Position numbers and translations under genes: made by a program
Notes under the pieces: generated by a model
Database searches by the model: none
Told to the model about the DNA's origin: nothing
The model's input: only the letters and a program-made list of their open reading frames with translations
Shown here: positions 49,938-60,248 of the stretch, piece by piece
How positions within the stretch are numbered: the stretch's first letter is position 1
How the letters are laid out: each line of letters opens with the position of its first letter
Source: Bacteroidetes bacterium RIFCSPLOWO2_12_FULL_35_15
Lineage (GTDB): Bacteria > Bacteroidota > Bacteroidia > 2-12-FULL-35-15
Direction: 5' to 3'
DNA: 64,000 nucleotides
NCBI GenBank assembly: GCA_001769385.1
Contig: MEPB01000052.1
Coordinates: 1 to 64,000 of the forward strand

Positions 49938-52076
49938 ATGGAATTAGAAAAATTTTCGTACGACAACAAAATTGTAAAGCAATTTGCATTTGCCACTATT
50001 TTCTGGGGATTAGCCGGTATGACTGTTGGGTTGTGGGTAGCATTGGAATTAATATATCCTCAGTTAAATCTTTTTGAACAAATTACATTTAGCAGGATAC
50101 GTCCTTTGCATACCAATGCAGTAATTTTTGCATTCGTTGGAAACGGTATTTTTATGGGTGTTTATTATTCATTGCAACGATTATGCAAAGCCCGTATGTT
50201 TAGCGATAAATTGAGTAAAATTCATTTCTGGGGCTGGCAATTAATTATCCTTGCCGCATTACTGACACTCCCTTTCGGAATTACAACAGGTAAAGAATAT
50301 GCTGAATTAGAATGGCCTATCGACATAGCAATTACTTTGATCTGGGTTGTATTCGGTTGGAACATGTTTGGTACCATCATCAAACGCAGAGAACGTCATC
50401 TATATGTTGCTATCTGGTTTTACATTGCAACATTTGTAACCGTTGCATTGCTTCATGTTGTTAACTCATTTGAACTTCCGGTTTCAATCTTAAAAAGTTA
50501 TTCATGGTATGCAGGTGTGCAGGATGCATTGATACAATGGTGGTACGGACATAATGCGGTTGCATTTTTCCTTACAACTCCTTATTTAGGATTAATGTAT
50601 TATTTTGTTCCAAAGGTTGCAGAACGTCCTATTTATTCCTATCGGTTATCAATCATTCACTTTTGGGCATTAATTTTCTTATACATCTGGGCCGGTCCGC
50701 ATCACTTGTTATATACTGCATTGCCGGACTGGGCACAATCTTTAGGTACCGCATTTTCTATCATGTTAATTGCACCATCCTGGGGAGGTATGATCAATGG
50801 CTTACTTACATTACGTGGCGCATGGGATAAGGTACGTGAAAGTGTGGTGTTGAAGTTTTTAGTGGTTGCTGTTACCGCCTATGGTATGGCTACATTTGAA
50901 GGTCCAATGCTTGCATTAAAAAATGTAAATGTTATCGGACATTTTACTGATTGGATAATTGCACACGTTCATGTTGGTGCATTAGGCTGGAATGGATTCT
51001 TAACTTTTGGTGTATTGTATTGGATCATACCAAAAATTTTCCGCACCGAATTGTATTCTAAAAAATTAGCAAACTGGCATTTTTGGTTAGGCTCCTTGGG
51101 TATCTTATTTTATGTAGTACCAATGTATTGGGCAGGCTTCACACAATATTTTATGTGGCAGGAATTCACCAAGGAAGGTTTATTAAGATATCCAAATTTC
51201 CTTGAAACAGTGATTCAATTACGTCCGATGCACATGATGCGTGCATTAGGTGGTTTATTATATCTTTCAGGTTTTGTATTGCTGACATATAATATTATTA
51301 AAACCGTTAAAGCAGGTTCTTTACTTGCCAACGAAGATGCTGAAGCACCTGCATTAACTAAAGATGAAGGAAGTCATGCCGGAGAGCACTGGCACAGAGT
51401 ATTTGAGCGTAAGCCAATTCAATTCATGATTTTAAGTTTGGTAGTGGTAATAATAGGAGGAGCAATAGAAATAGTTCCAACATTTTTAGTAAAATCAAAT
51501 ATTCCAACCATTGCAAGTGTCAAGCCTTATACACCGCTTGAGTTACAAGGCAGGGATATTTATATCCGCGAAGGCTGTTATGTTTGTCACTCACAAATGG
51601 TGCGCCCATTACGTTTTGAAACAGAACGATATGGTGAATATTCTAAAGCCGGTGAGTTTGTTTATGACCATCCGTTCCAATGGGGTTCAAAACGTTCAGG
51701 ACCGGATCTTGCACGCGAAGGTGTTGGTAACCTGAAAAAATCTGATGCCTGGCACTATAGTCATATGTTGGATCCACGCAGCATGTCTCCGGGTTCTATT
51801 ATGCCTACGTTCCAGTGGTTGCACGATGATCCGATTGATACAGCGAGCACCCCTGCAAAAATAAGAGCGATGATAACACTTGGTGTTCCATATCCGGAGG
51901 GATACGATAAAAAAGCGAATGCAGATCTTATGATCCAGGCAAATGCAATTACCGAGAGTTTGAAAAAAGATAAGATAGAAACATTAAATGACAGAGAGAT
52001 TATTGCTTTAATTGCCTATATGCAACGTTTAGGGAAGGATATAACAGCAAATAAATCAACCACAACACAACCATAA
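49938..52076 (+). CDS. ccoN: Fused cbb3 oxidase subunits I/II (CcoN-CcoO)
   Basis: CcoN 'QWWYGHNAVAFFLTTPYLGLMYY' and CcoO 'EGCYVCHSQMVRPLRFETERYGEYSKAGEF' in one ORF. Confidence 0.95.
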   Translation: MELEKFSYDNKIVKQFAFATIFWGLAGMTVGLWVALELIYPQLNLFEQITFSRIRPLHTNAVIFAFVGNGIFMGVYYSLQRLCKARMFSDKLSKIHFWGWQLIILAALLTLPFGITTGKEYAELEWPIDIAITLIWVVFGWNMFGTIIKRRERHLYVAIWFYIATFVTVALLHVVNSFELPVSILKSYSWYAGVQDALIQWWYGHNAVAFFLTTPYLGLMYYFVPKVAERPIYSYRLSIIHFWALIFLYIWAGPHHLLYTALPDWAQSLGTAFSIMLIAPSWGGMINGLLTLRGAWDKVRESVVLKFLVVAVTAYGMATFEGPMLALKNVNVIGHFTDWIIAHVHVGALGWNGFLTFGVLYWIIPKIFRTELYSKKLANWHFWLGSLGILFYVVPMYWAGFTQYFMWQEFTKEGLLRYPNFLETVIQLRPMHMMRALGGLLYLSGFVLLTYNIIKTVKAGSLLANEDAEAPALTKDEGSHAGEHWHRVFERKPIQFMILSLVVVIIGGAIEIVPTFLVKSNIPTIASVKPYTPLELQGRDIYIREGCYVCHSQMVRPLRFETERYGEYSKAGEFVYDHPFQWGSKRSGPDLAREGVGNLKKSDAWHYSHMLDPRSMSPGSIMPTFQWLHDDPIDTASTPAKIRAMITLGVPYPEGYDKKANADLMIQANAITESLKKDKIETLNDREIIALIAYMQRLGKDITANKSTTTQP

Positions 52077-52080
52077 AAAA

Positions 52081-52320
52081 ATGAAATTTATTAACTATTT
52101 AGAATCAATCGCAGGAGTTGGAATATTTCCATTGGTTTCTCTTTGTATATTTTTTTTATTTTTTGTTATCCTGATTATTTGGGTATTACAAGTAAGTAAA
52201 GAACATCTTACGGAGATGAAAAATATTCCATTTAACTCATCTTCCCTTCGGGCAAATTCTACAAAAGAGAAGGGAAGCGAAAGTAATTTTGCACTATCTA
52301 CGGATTCAGAAAATAATTAA
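52081..52320 (+). CDS. ccoQ: CcoQ-like small membrane protein
   Basis: Position and single TM. Confidence 0.7.
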   Translation: MKFINYLESIAGVGIFPLVSLCIFFLFFVILIIWVLQVSKEHLTEMKNIPFNSSSLRANSTKEKGSESNFALSTDSENN

Positions 52321-52330
52321 ATCGAAAATT

Positions 52331-53299
52331 ATGAAAGAGCAATTCCAAAAAAAATCTCAAAAAAATAAAAATTTATTTTCTAAAACAATTCTTACATCGC
52401 TAATGATAACATTGGGATTTATTTTATTTTCAGTGTCTTCTTATGCACAACAAGTAACGGATGTTGCAGCTCCGGCGGATGATAGCTCCATGGGAATAAA
52501 CGAGGTGATCATATTCCTGCTTTTTTGTACGATAGTTTTGTTAGCGATTACTGTTTTATTAATGGTGCAAACCAAAAATGCAATACTTAATTCCCGAAAA
52601 GGAGATGCCGAGGCCGGGCATTCATTATTTGACATGATCAATGCTTCTGTTTCTGTTGAAAAAGAAAAAGATATTTTGATGGATCATGATTATGATGGAA
52701 TAAAAGAGTTGGATAATAATTTACCGCCATGGTGGAAATATGGTTTTTATTTAACAATAGTTATCGCAATTTGTTACATCACTTATTTTCATTTCCTTGG
52801 TGGAGAGCTGCAAATTGCCAGATATGAAAAATCTTTAGTAGCCGCAAAAGCAGAAAATGAGGCCTATCAGAAGGCGCACGGTGATGTGATCAACGAGGAC
52901 AATGTTAAACTGATCACTGATAAAGCTCAATTGGCGGATGCTGAAAAAATATTTAAAACAACTTGTTTTGTTTGTCATGGTGCAGAAGGTCAGGGAAATG
53001 CAGTCGGTCCAAATTTGACCGATGATTATTGGATCCATGGAGGAAGTATAAAAGATGTATTTCATTCCATAACAAGTGGCTGGCCTGAAAAGGGTATGCA
53101 GGCGTGGAAATCGAATTTTTCGGCCTTACAAATAAGTCAAATAAGTAGTTATGTTAAATCATTAAGAGGAACTAATCCTCCGAATCCAAAAGAAAAACAA
53201 GGTGATCTATATGTAGAAGAGGGGTCGGGAAGTGTCACAGTAACAAAAGACAGCATGAGTGTTCCTCCAAAAGATAGTGTGAAGCTTGGCACAAAATAG
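52331..53299 (+). CDS. ccoP: cbb3 oxidase subunit III (CcoP), mono-heme
   Basis: 'DNNLPPWWKYGFYLTIVIAICYITYFH', one 'CFVCHGAEGQG'; likely start at ATG 52331 rather than 52289. Confidence 0.92.
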   Translation: MKEQFQKKSQKNKNLFSKTILTSLMITLGFILFSVSSYAQQVTDVAAPADDSSMGINEVIIFLLFCTIVLLAITVLLMVQTKNAILNSRKGDAEAGHSLFDMINASVSVEKEKDILMDHDYDGIKELDNNLPPWWKYGFYLTIVIAICYITYFHFLGGELQIARYEKSLVAAKAENEAYQKAHGDVINEDNVKLITDKAQLADAEKIFKTTCFVCHGAEGQGNAVGPNLTDDYWIHGGSIKDVFHSITSGWPEKGMQAWKSNFSALQISQISSYVKSLRGTNPPNPKEKQGDLYVEEGSGSVTVTKDSMSVPPKDSVKLGTK

Positions 53300-53302
53300 A
53301 TC

Positions 53303-54709
53303 ATGGAAAATAACGAGTTCAAGCCTGATGAATCTTTTCGGGATTCTATTGCTACCATAAATAAGCAAGGAAACCGGGCTTGGATCTTTGCAAAAAAACC
53401 CAAAGGAAAGTTTACCAATAGAAGAACAATTTTTAGTATCATCTATTTGCTTGCTTTTTTTATTGTTCCGTTTATAAAAGTCAACGGAGAACCTCTCTTT
53501 CTTTTTAATGTTGTTGAACGGAAGTTTATAATTTTTGGCGGGGTTTTCTGGCCACAGGACTTATTTCTGTTTGCCTTAGCAATGTTAACATTCATTGTGT
53601 TTATCGTTTTATTTACTGTGGTCTTCGGAAGAATATTTTGTGGTTGGATCTGTCCGCAAACAATTTTTATGGATATGGTTTTCCGTAAGATCGAATATTG
53701 GATCGAAGGGGATGCAGGGAAACAAAAAATGCTTGATAAGCAACCTTGGAACGCCCAAAAAATAGGAAAAAAAAGCCTTAAGGTCAGTGTCTTCTATCTT
53801 GTTTCATTTATATTCTCAAATGTGTTTTTATCCTACATTATTGGAATGGATGAAGTAAAAAAAATAATCATGGAGCCAATTAGTCAAAACCTGGCTTCAC
53901 TTATTTCAATGTTACTTTTCACATTTGTTTTCTTTTTAGTGTATTTAAGATTTCGGGAACAAGTATGTATTGTTGTTTGTCCGTATGGAAGATTGCAAGG
54001 TGTTTTGCTTGATAAGAATTCAATTCTTGTTGCCTATGATTATATAAGAGGTGAACCTCGTTCGAAATATACAAAGGCGAAAGATCAAACCAAGGGTGAT
54101 TGTATCGATTGTCACCAATGTGTGGATGTTTGCCCAACAGGCATTGATATTCGAAATGGAACACAATTAGAATGTATTAATTGTACAGCTTGTATTGATG
54201 CCTGTAATACTATGATGGAAGCTGTAGGGTATGAAAAAAACTTAATACGTTATGATTCAGAATACGGAATTGCTAACAAAGAAAAATTGAAGATCACACC
54301 AAGAATTAAAGCATATTCTCTTGTACTTTTAATTTTGGTTGGGGTGTTGATCACATTATTAGTTACCAGAACAGATGTTGAAACAACAATTTTCCGAACA
54401 CCGGGAATGCTTTATCAGGAACAACCAAATAATAGAATAAGTAATTTATATAATATAAAAATAATTAATAAAACCCGTGATTTTAAGCCGGTAAAATTAC
54501 AATCAGAAACCGAGGGGGCAGAATTAATTATGGTTGGAAATAATCCAATAAAGGTAGAAAAAGAGAATATATCAAATGGAGCATTTTTTATTTATATGGA
54601 TAGGGATAAAATAAAAAATCGTAAAACAAAACTTACAATAGGAGTTTATTCAAATGGCGAAAAGATCACAACAGTGAGCACTAATTTTTTAGGTCCGATC
54701 TCCCGATAA
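53303..54709 (+). CDS. ccoG: Cytochrome c oxidase accessory protein CcoG
   Basis: 'GRIFCGWICPQTIFMD', 'CIDCHQCVDVCPTGIDIRNGTQLECINCTACIDACN'. Confidence 0.95.
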   Translation: MENNEFKPDESFRDSIATINKQGNRAWIFAKKPKGKFTNRRTIFSIIYLLAFFIVPFIKVNGEPLFLFNVVERKFIIFGGVFWPQDLFLFALAMLTFIVFIVLFTVVFGRIFCGWICPQTIFMDMVFRKIEYWIEGDAGKQKMLDKQPWNAQKIGKKSLKVSVFYLVSFIFSNVFLSYIIGMDEVKKIIMEPISQNLASLISMLLFTFVFFLVYLRFREQVCIVVCPYGRLQGVLLDKNSILVAYDYIRGEPRSKYTKAKDQTKGDCIDCHQCVDVCPTGIDIRNGTQLECINCTACIDACNTMMEAVGYEKNLIRYDSEYGIANKEKLKITPRIKAYSLVLLILVGVLITLLVTRTDVETTIFRTPGMLYQEQPNNRISNLYNIKIINKTRDFKPVKLQSETEGAELIMVGNNPIKVEKENISNGAFFIYMDRDKIKNRKTKLTIGVYSNGEKITTVSTNFLGPISR

Positions 54710-54713
54710 AGAT

Positions 54714-54860
54714 CAAGGAGACCACGGAGAAACAGAGAACACAGAAATGATTACTCAAAAGCATATAAATGAAATTTCGTAGAAATAATTTAACCTCAGG
54801 TAATATTTCATGTGAAATTAATCTCCGTGAAACTCAGTGTTCTCTGTGTCTTGTGGTTAA
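54714..54860. repeat. Dispersed intergenic inverted-repeat element
   Basis: 'aaggagaccacggagaaacagagaacacag' vs 'ctccgtgaaactcagtgttctctgtgtcttgtggtta' inverted arms. Confidence 0.7.
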
Positions 54861-54891
54861 TTTTATAAAAATAAATTTAAAATATAATTAA

Positions 54892-55341
54892 ATGTCAAAA
54901 ATAGGCTGGGGAACAAAAATTGCAATTTTATATATTGGCTTTGTAGTGCTTGTAATTGCAATGGTTGTAATAAGCATGAGTCAAAAGATCGAATTAGTTA
55001 GTGAAGATTATTATCCCAAAGAATTAGTATTTCAAAATCAGATAAATAGCTCGAATAATGCAAATGCATTGTCTGATACTATCATAAATACAGTTACTCT
55101 GAACGGAATTGATCTGCAATTCCCTTCGGAATTTAAAGGTAAAACAGTAAACGGTAAAATTGAATTTTTTCGTCCGTCTGGTTCTTCTGGAGATTTTAGT
55201 GCCACATTAAAATTAGATGAAAATGGACATCAATTTGTAAGTTCAAAGGAACTGATTTCAGGAAAATATAAAATGCAAATTTCCTGGAAAGTGGATAATA
55301 CCGATTATTATTCGGAGCATATAATTACGATCAAAAAATAA
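54892..55341 (+). CDS. ccoH: FixH/CcoH family protein
   Basis: 'ISMSQKIELVSEDYYPKELVFQNQI', one N-terminal TM. Confidence 0.88.
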   Translation: MSKIGWGTKIAILYIGFVVLVIAMVVISMSQKIELVSEDYYPKELVFQNQINSSNNANALSDTIINTVTLNGIDLQFPSEFKGKTVNGKIEFFRPSGSSGDFSATLKLDENGHQFVSSKELISGKYKMQISWKVDNTDYYSEHIITIKK

Positions 55342-55342
55342 A

Positions 55343-56053
55343 ATGAATCTTATTTTCAGTGCAATAACATTAGGGTTTTTAGGTAGTTTCCATTGTGTGG
55401 GGATGTGTGGTCCCATTGCACTTGCATTGCCATTGAAACGTGATTCTGTAACATCAAAAATTAGCGGAGCAATTCTTTACAATGTTGGAAGAATGTTTAC
55501 TTATGCTTTATTAGGATTGTTGTTTGGACTTGTCGGACAAAGTTTTGTAATTGCCGGTTATCAGCAAGCATTGTCGATTACCATTGGTGTTGCGATATTG
55601 ATACTGGTATTGTTTTCAAGTAAAATTTCCGGAAAATTTAAAACCACTGCATTTATTTATTCTGCAATCGGAAAATTAAAACAAAAATTAAGTTCTTTAT
55701 TTAAGAAGAGCAGTTATTCTTCACTTTTTTTAATAGGAACGTTAAATGGCCTGTTACCTTGCGGATTAGTCTATTTAGGAATTGCAGGAGCCATAGCAAC
55801 CGGTAACGGATTACAAGGAAGTTTATTTATGGCTATTTTTGGTTTCGGTACTTTGCCTGCAATGCTTACCCTTGCTTTATTAGGAAATGCGATCAGCATT
55901 AATTTCAGAAATAAAATTAATAAAGTAATTCCTTTTTTTGTGGTAAGCATGGCATTACTACTTATTTTGCGCGGAATGAACCTTGGAATCCCCTATATCA
56001 GCCCGGAAATGTCTTCAACAAAACCTCTTTGCCATAAGTGCTGCAAAGAATAA
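55343..56053 (+). CDS. Sulfite exporter TauE/SafE family protein
   Basis: 'GSFHCVGMCGPIALALP', 'GLLPCGLVYLGIAGA'. Confidence 0.9.
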   Translation: MNLIFSAITLGFLGSFHCVGMCGPIALALPLKRDSVTSKISGAILYNVGRMFTYALLGLLFGLVGQSFVIAGYQQALSITIGVAILILVLFSSKISGKFKTTAFIYSAIGKLKQKLSSLFKKSSYSSLFLIGTLNGLLPCGLVYLGIAGAIATGNGLQGSLFMAIFGFGTLPAMLTLALLGNAISINFRNKINKVIPFFVVSMALLLILRGMNLGIPYISPEMSSTKPLCHKCCKE

Positions 56054-56093
56054 TATTCTGTACCTTTGAGCTTCATAAAAACCGGCTCAAAAA

Positions 56094-56540
56094 ATGAATA
56101 AAATACGATTAACAAAAGAATTTAATTTTGAAATGGCACATGCATTATTTGGTTATGATGGTGCATGTAAAAATATTCACGGACATTCCTATAATTTAAG
56201 TGTAACATTTATTGGCGAACCTATCACGGATAAATCAAATCCTAAATGTGGAATGGTGGTTGATTTTTCAGTCATGAAAACCATTGTAAAACCAATCATT
56301 GAAGAGTTGGACCATGCAACACTTTTAAATGCTGAAACTCCCCATAAGGAATTAGCAAATGAAAATTCCTTGTTTGGAAAATTGGTCTTGGTAAATTATC
56401 AGCCAACCTGCGAAAATTTATTGATCGATTTTGCTTCACGCATAAAAAAAGAATTGCCGCACGATTTGAAATTGCATCACATCCTGTTACGGGAAACACC
56501 AACTTCTTATGCAGAGTGGTTTGCAGAAGATAATGAGTAA
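56094..56540 (+). CDS. queD: 6-carboxytetrahydropterin synthase / 6-PTP synthase family
   Basis: 'CKNIHGHSYNLSVTF', 'GMVVDFSVMK', 'LDHATLL', 'PTCENL'. Confidence 0.9.
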   Translation: MNKIRLTKEFNFEMAHALFGYDGACKNIHGHSYNLSVTFIGEPITDKSNPKCGMVVDFSVMKTIVKPIIEELDHATLLNAETPHKELANENSLFGKLVLVNYQPTCENLLIDFASRIKKELPHDLKLHHILLRETPTSYAEWFAEDNE

Positions 56541-56617
56541 TTGAAAAAAATATTCAGCAGACAGTAAACAATAAAAAATTAACAATTTAACAGTTTAGCA
56601 ATTCAACAATAACAAAG

Positions 56618-57973
56618 ATGAATCTGATCAGAAAATATAATGTTGCGGGTCCGCGATACACCAGTTATCCAACCGTTCCATATTGGGATGAAACACCTCC
56701 AACCATTGAACAATGGAAAGCAAGCGTAAAAAGATCATTTATTGAAACCAATGACAGCGATGGAATTTCTTTATACATCCATTTACCTTTTTGTGAAAGT
56801 TTATGCACGTATTGCGGATGCAACACACGAATCACTATCAATCATAATGTTGAAAAGCCATATTTAACAGCTGTTTTAAAAGAATGGGAATTGTATCTGA
56901 AGGTTTTTGAAGGAAAGCCACGCATCAAAGAAATTCATTTGGGTGGCGGTACTCCTACATTTTTCAAGCCGGAACATTTGAAAGAAATGATCGATGCTAT
57001 TTTAAAAGATGCAGAGGTTTGTGAGGATGCCGAATTTAGTTTTGAAGCACATCCGAAAAATACAACACCTGAACATTTAGAAACATTATATAGATTGGGC
57101 TTTAGACGATTAAGTCTGGGTGTTCAGGATTTCGATCCGAAAGTTCAGGAAATCGTAAATCGGATAGATCCATTTGAAACAGTCGAAAGAGTTGTAAAAA
57201 ATGCCCGTAAAATAGGATATACTTCTATCAATTTTGATTTGATCTATGGTTTGCCTTTGCAAACAAGAAATAGTGTTATTGATACCATCAATAAAGTAAA
57301 TCTTTTAAGGCCCGATCGTATTGCTTTCTACAGCTATGCACATGTGCCTTGGGTAAAGCCGGGTCAGCGGAAATTCACCGAAGCTGATCTGCCTGCTGAT
57401 GAAGAAAAACGTGCACTTTACGAAATTGGTAAGGCTATGTTTGCAGAAAATGGTTATGTTGAAATTGGCATGGATCATTTCTCCTTAACAAGTGATACAC
57501 TTTATAAATCAGCAGAAAAAGGGAAGTTGCATCGGAATTTCATGGGATACACGCACTCCTATACGCAGCTGATGGTTGGTTTAGGTGTTTCATCCATCAG
57601 CGACACATGGTATGCATACGGACAAAATGTTAAGAAAGTAGAAGAGTATTATGATCTGATAAATAAAGGGGAATTACCTGTTTTTAAAGGACATTTATTG
57701 AATGAAGAAGATCTGATCATACGCAGACATATCCTCAACATCATGTGCAAATTTGAAACATCCTGGGAAAAAAAAGAAATGCAATGTGAAGCGATCTATG
57801 AAGCTATTGAACGTCTGACAGAAATTGAAAATGATAAATTGATAGAGTTAACTCCATATCATTTGAAAGTGAACAAAGCCGGAATTCCTTTTATCAGAAA
57901 CATTTGTATGGCTTTTGATGCAAGGCTCTGGAGGAATTTACCACAATCGAAGATCTTTAGTTCAACGGTGTAA
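56618..57973 (+). CDS. hemN: Oxygen-independent coproporphyrinogen III oxidase
   Basis: 'NVAGPRYTSYPT', radical SAM 'CESLCTYCGCN', 'LGGGTPTF'. Confidence 0.96.
   Translation: MNLIRKYNVAGPRYTSYPTVPYWDETPPTIEQWKASVKRSFIETNDSDGISLYIHLPFCESLCTYCGCNTRITINHNVEKPYLTAVLKEWELYLKVFEGKPRIKEIHLGGGTPTFFKPEHLKEMIDAILKDAEVCEDAEFSFEAHPKNTTPEHLETLYRLGFRRLSLGVQDFDPKVQEIVNRIDPFETVERVVKNARKIGYTSINFDLIYGLPLQTRNSVIDTINKVNLLRPDRIAFYSYAHVPWVKPGQRKFTEADLPADEEKRALYEIGKAMFAENGYVEIGMDHFSLTSDTLYKSAEKGKLHRNFMGYTHSYTQLMVGLGVSSISDTWYAYGQNVKKVEEYYDLINKGELPVFKGHLLNEEDLIIRRHILNIMCKFETSWEKKEMQCEAIYEAIERLTEIENDKLIELTPYHLKVNKAGIPFIRNICMAFDARLWRNLPQSKIFSSTV
57896..57973 (+). repeat. hemN 3' end, copy 1
   Basis: Aligns to 58554-58632. 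Confidence 0.9.
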
Positions 57974-58051
57974 TATATTAAATTCGCAGCTATTCCGGTA
58001 CCAATAAAAAAATTAAATTTAAAATAATAATAATTTAAAAATCAATAAAAA

Positions 58052-58483
58052 ATGGCAGCAGTAAATCCTTATTTAACTTTCAATGGAAATTGTGAAGAAG
58101 CATTTAATTTCTACAAATCTGTCTTTGGGGGCGAATTTCCTTATATAGGAAGATTCAAAGATATGCCCTCCGAACAACCAATTCCCGAGAGCGAAAAAGA
58201 AAAAATAATGCATGTTTCGTTGCCAATTGGAAAAGAAACTATTCTAATGGGTAGTGACAGTTCAAATGCATTTGGACAGGCGACCATTATAGGAAACAAT
58301 TTTTCTATTTCAGTCAATGCCGATAATGAGGAAGAAGCTACTAAACTCTTTAATGGTCTTTCTTCCGGTGGAAAAGTTACGATGCCTTTAAATAAAACAT
58401 TTTGGGGTGCATTGTTTGGTATGTTTACAGATAAATTCGGTATTAACTGGATGGTAAATTACGACTTCGACCAAAAAAAATAA
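58052..58483 (+). CDS. VOC/PhnB-like family protein
   Basis: 'VNPYLTFNGNCEEAFNFYKSVFGGEFPYIGRFKDMP', 'MFTDKFGINWMVNYD'. Confidence 0.9.
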   Translation: MAAVNPYLTFNGNCEEAFNFYKSVFGGEFPYIGRFKDMPSEQPIPESEKEKIMHVSLPIGKETILMGSDSSNAFGQATIIGNNFSISVNADNEEEATKLFNGLSSGGKVTMPLNKTFWGALFGMFTDKFGINWMVNYDFDQKK

Positions 58484-58553
58484 ACTTATTTTATTGGTTT
58501 TCAAAAAATTGACAAATTGCAATTTGGAAGGACCATGCAGAATTTTTTTTATT

Positions 58554-58632
58554 AGAAATATCTGCATGGCTTTTGATGAAAGACTTTGGAGGAATTTACC
58601 ACAATCGAAGATCTTTAGGTTCAACAGTGTAA
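58554..58632 (+). pseudogene. Orphan diverged copy of hemN 3' end
   Basis: 79 bp matching 57896-57973 with 7 substitutions and one 1-nt insertion. Confidence 0.9.
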
Positions 58633-58820
58633 TTATTTGAGTTCATATTTTTGTAATAAAATAAAGAACTTGCATTTGATTGAATAAACGAAACGTGTAG
58701 CGTTTATAAAGATGTTAGTGGTAATTTTATAAAAAAATATACGCACACAGCAACATAGAAAGAATTGGAAATAAAATTCACGAATAGTGTTTTCAAAATT
58801 GACGACTTTATTAAAAAAAA

Positions 58821-59429
58821 ATGAAACCAAAAACCGAAGACAAGCAACAATTATTAAGAATTTTTCCGACCGAAGATTGGAAAGAATTTAAGCTGGAATA
58901 CAAATCAAGATTTCGTTATGCAATTTCTAACTTCGGCAGAGTAATTAGTTACACCGACAAATTTGAAAACGGAAGGTTATTGAAGTGCGCTACAGTGGAC
59001 GGTTACAAAGCTTTTTATTATAAATTATTAGTAGGCAAAAAAACAGTAAATCGACACCTTTATATCCGAAATATTGTTGCAGAAAATTTTTTACCAAAAC
59101 CGTCCAAAGACCAAATTCATGTTTTACTCTTAGACAGAAACCGCAGTAATAACTGTTCTAACAACCTTAAATGGGCTACCAAAGAAGAAATGTACGAACA
59201 TATCAAAAAAAGTCCTATGGTAATTGAGGCCAAGAAAAAGCTTGTTGAACATAACATGCAAAGGAAATACAAATTGAACAGTAGCACAGTCAAAATAATA
59301 AAAAGGAAAATAATGAGTGTTAATCGCAAGACGAGAATGAAATTAATTGCGAGACAATATGGAATTAGTGAAATGCAATTATACCGAATAAAATCAGGTG
59401 AAAATTGGGGACACGTAACTGTTGACTAA
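58821..59429 (+). CDS. NUMOD4/HNH-like protein with C-terminal HTH (degenerate HNH)
   Basis: 'YAISNFGRVISY', 'IVAENFLPKPSKDQIHVLLLDRNRSNNCSNNLKWATKEEMYEH', 'IARQYGISEMQLYRIKSGENW'. Confidence 0.75.
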   Translation: MKPKTEDKQQLLRIFPTEDWKEFKLEYKSRFRYAISNFGRVISYTDKFENGRLLKCATVDGYKAFYYKLLVGKKTVNRHLYIRNIVAENFLPKPSKDQIHVLLLDRNRSNNCSNNLKWATKEEMYEHIKKSPMVIEAKKKLVEHNMQRKYKLNSSTVKIIKRKIMSVNRKTRMKLIARQYGISEMQLYRIKSGENWGHVTVD

Positions 59430-59467
59430 AATGACTCTGGTGTAACGACAAAGATAAAAAGAAAGAC

Positions 59468-59646
59468 TACCGCTAACACCACCTCCTAAATGCGGAGATA
59501 CTGCTAGTTGCAAATGTTTGTCACAGCGGTATAAATTTATTTATAAACATTTGCAGGAAGCAGTTGTGCTTTTAATTTATATTTACAGTAACGAATAACA
59601 GAGTGCAAGTAAATCCGCAATCTTTTAGCTTCGTTCGTTAGCGGTC
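59468..59646 (+). repeat. attC-like repeat copy A
   Basis: Ends TACCGCTAAC / GTTAGCGGTC; inner TGCGGA/TCCGCA and GCAAATGTTT/AAACATTTGC inverted pairs. Confidence 0.75.
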
Positions 59647-59687
59647 ATTGTAGAGCGGCACTATAAAAAATAACAGAAATTTGCCCA

Positions 59688-60248
59688 ATGGAAATATTGA
59701 AATTAACAACTAAAAGACTTAACATACGACACCTCGAATTAAAAGACCTATCTGACTTTTATGTTTATCGTTCAAATCCGGAAGTTGCAAAATATCAAGG
59801 CTTTGATATTATGACAAAGGAACAAGCAGAAGATTTCATAAAGTACAATGCAATGAGGACTTTTGGAAAAGCAGGAGAATGGGTTCAATACGGAATTGAA
59901 AATGTTGAAACTCAAAAACTAATTGGCGATTGTGCAATTAAATTTGACCAAAACGACACAAGAATTGCGGAAATTGGAATTACTATTTCACACCTTGAAC
60001 AACAAAAAGGGTACGCAAAAGAAGTTATGGGGGGCATTTTGATTTTTTTGTTTGAAATAAAAGAAATTCATCGGGTTGCAGAAACTGTGGACGCAGAAAA
60101 TATTGCATCAATTAACTTACTAAGAAGTATGGGTTTCAGACAAGAAGGACATTTTATTGAAAATATTTTCTTCAAAGGAAAATGGGGAAGTGAATATCAA
60201 TACGCAATGTTGAAACGAGAATGGGACGAAAGAACAACGAACCGCTAA
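59688..60248 (+). CDS. GNAT family N-acetyltransferase
   Basis: 'LTTKRLNIRHLELKDLSDFYVYRSNPEVAKYQGF', 'AEIGITISHLEQQKGYAKEV', 'NIASINLLRSMGFRQEG'. Confidence 0.9.
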   Translation: MEILKLTTKRLNIRHLELKDLSDFYVYRSNPEVAKYQGFDIMTKEQAEDFIKYNAMRTFGKAGEWVQYGIENVETQKLIGDCAIKFDQNDTRIAEIGITISHLEQQKGYAKEVMGGILIFLFEIKEIHRVAETVDAENIASINLLRSMGFRQEGHFIENIFFKGKWGSEYQYAMLKREWDERTTNR

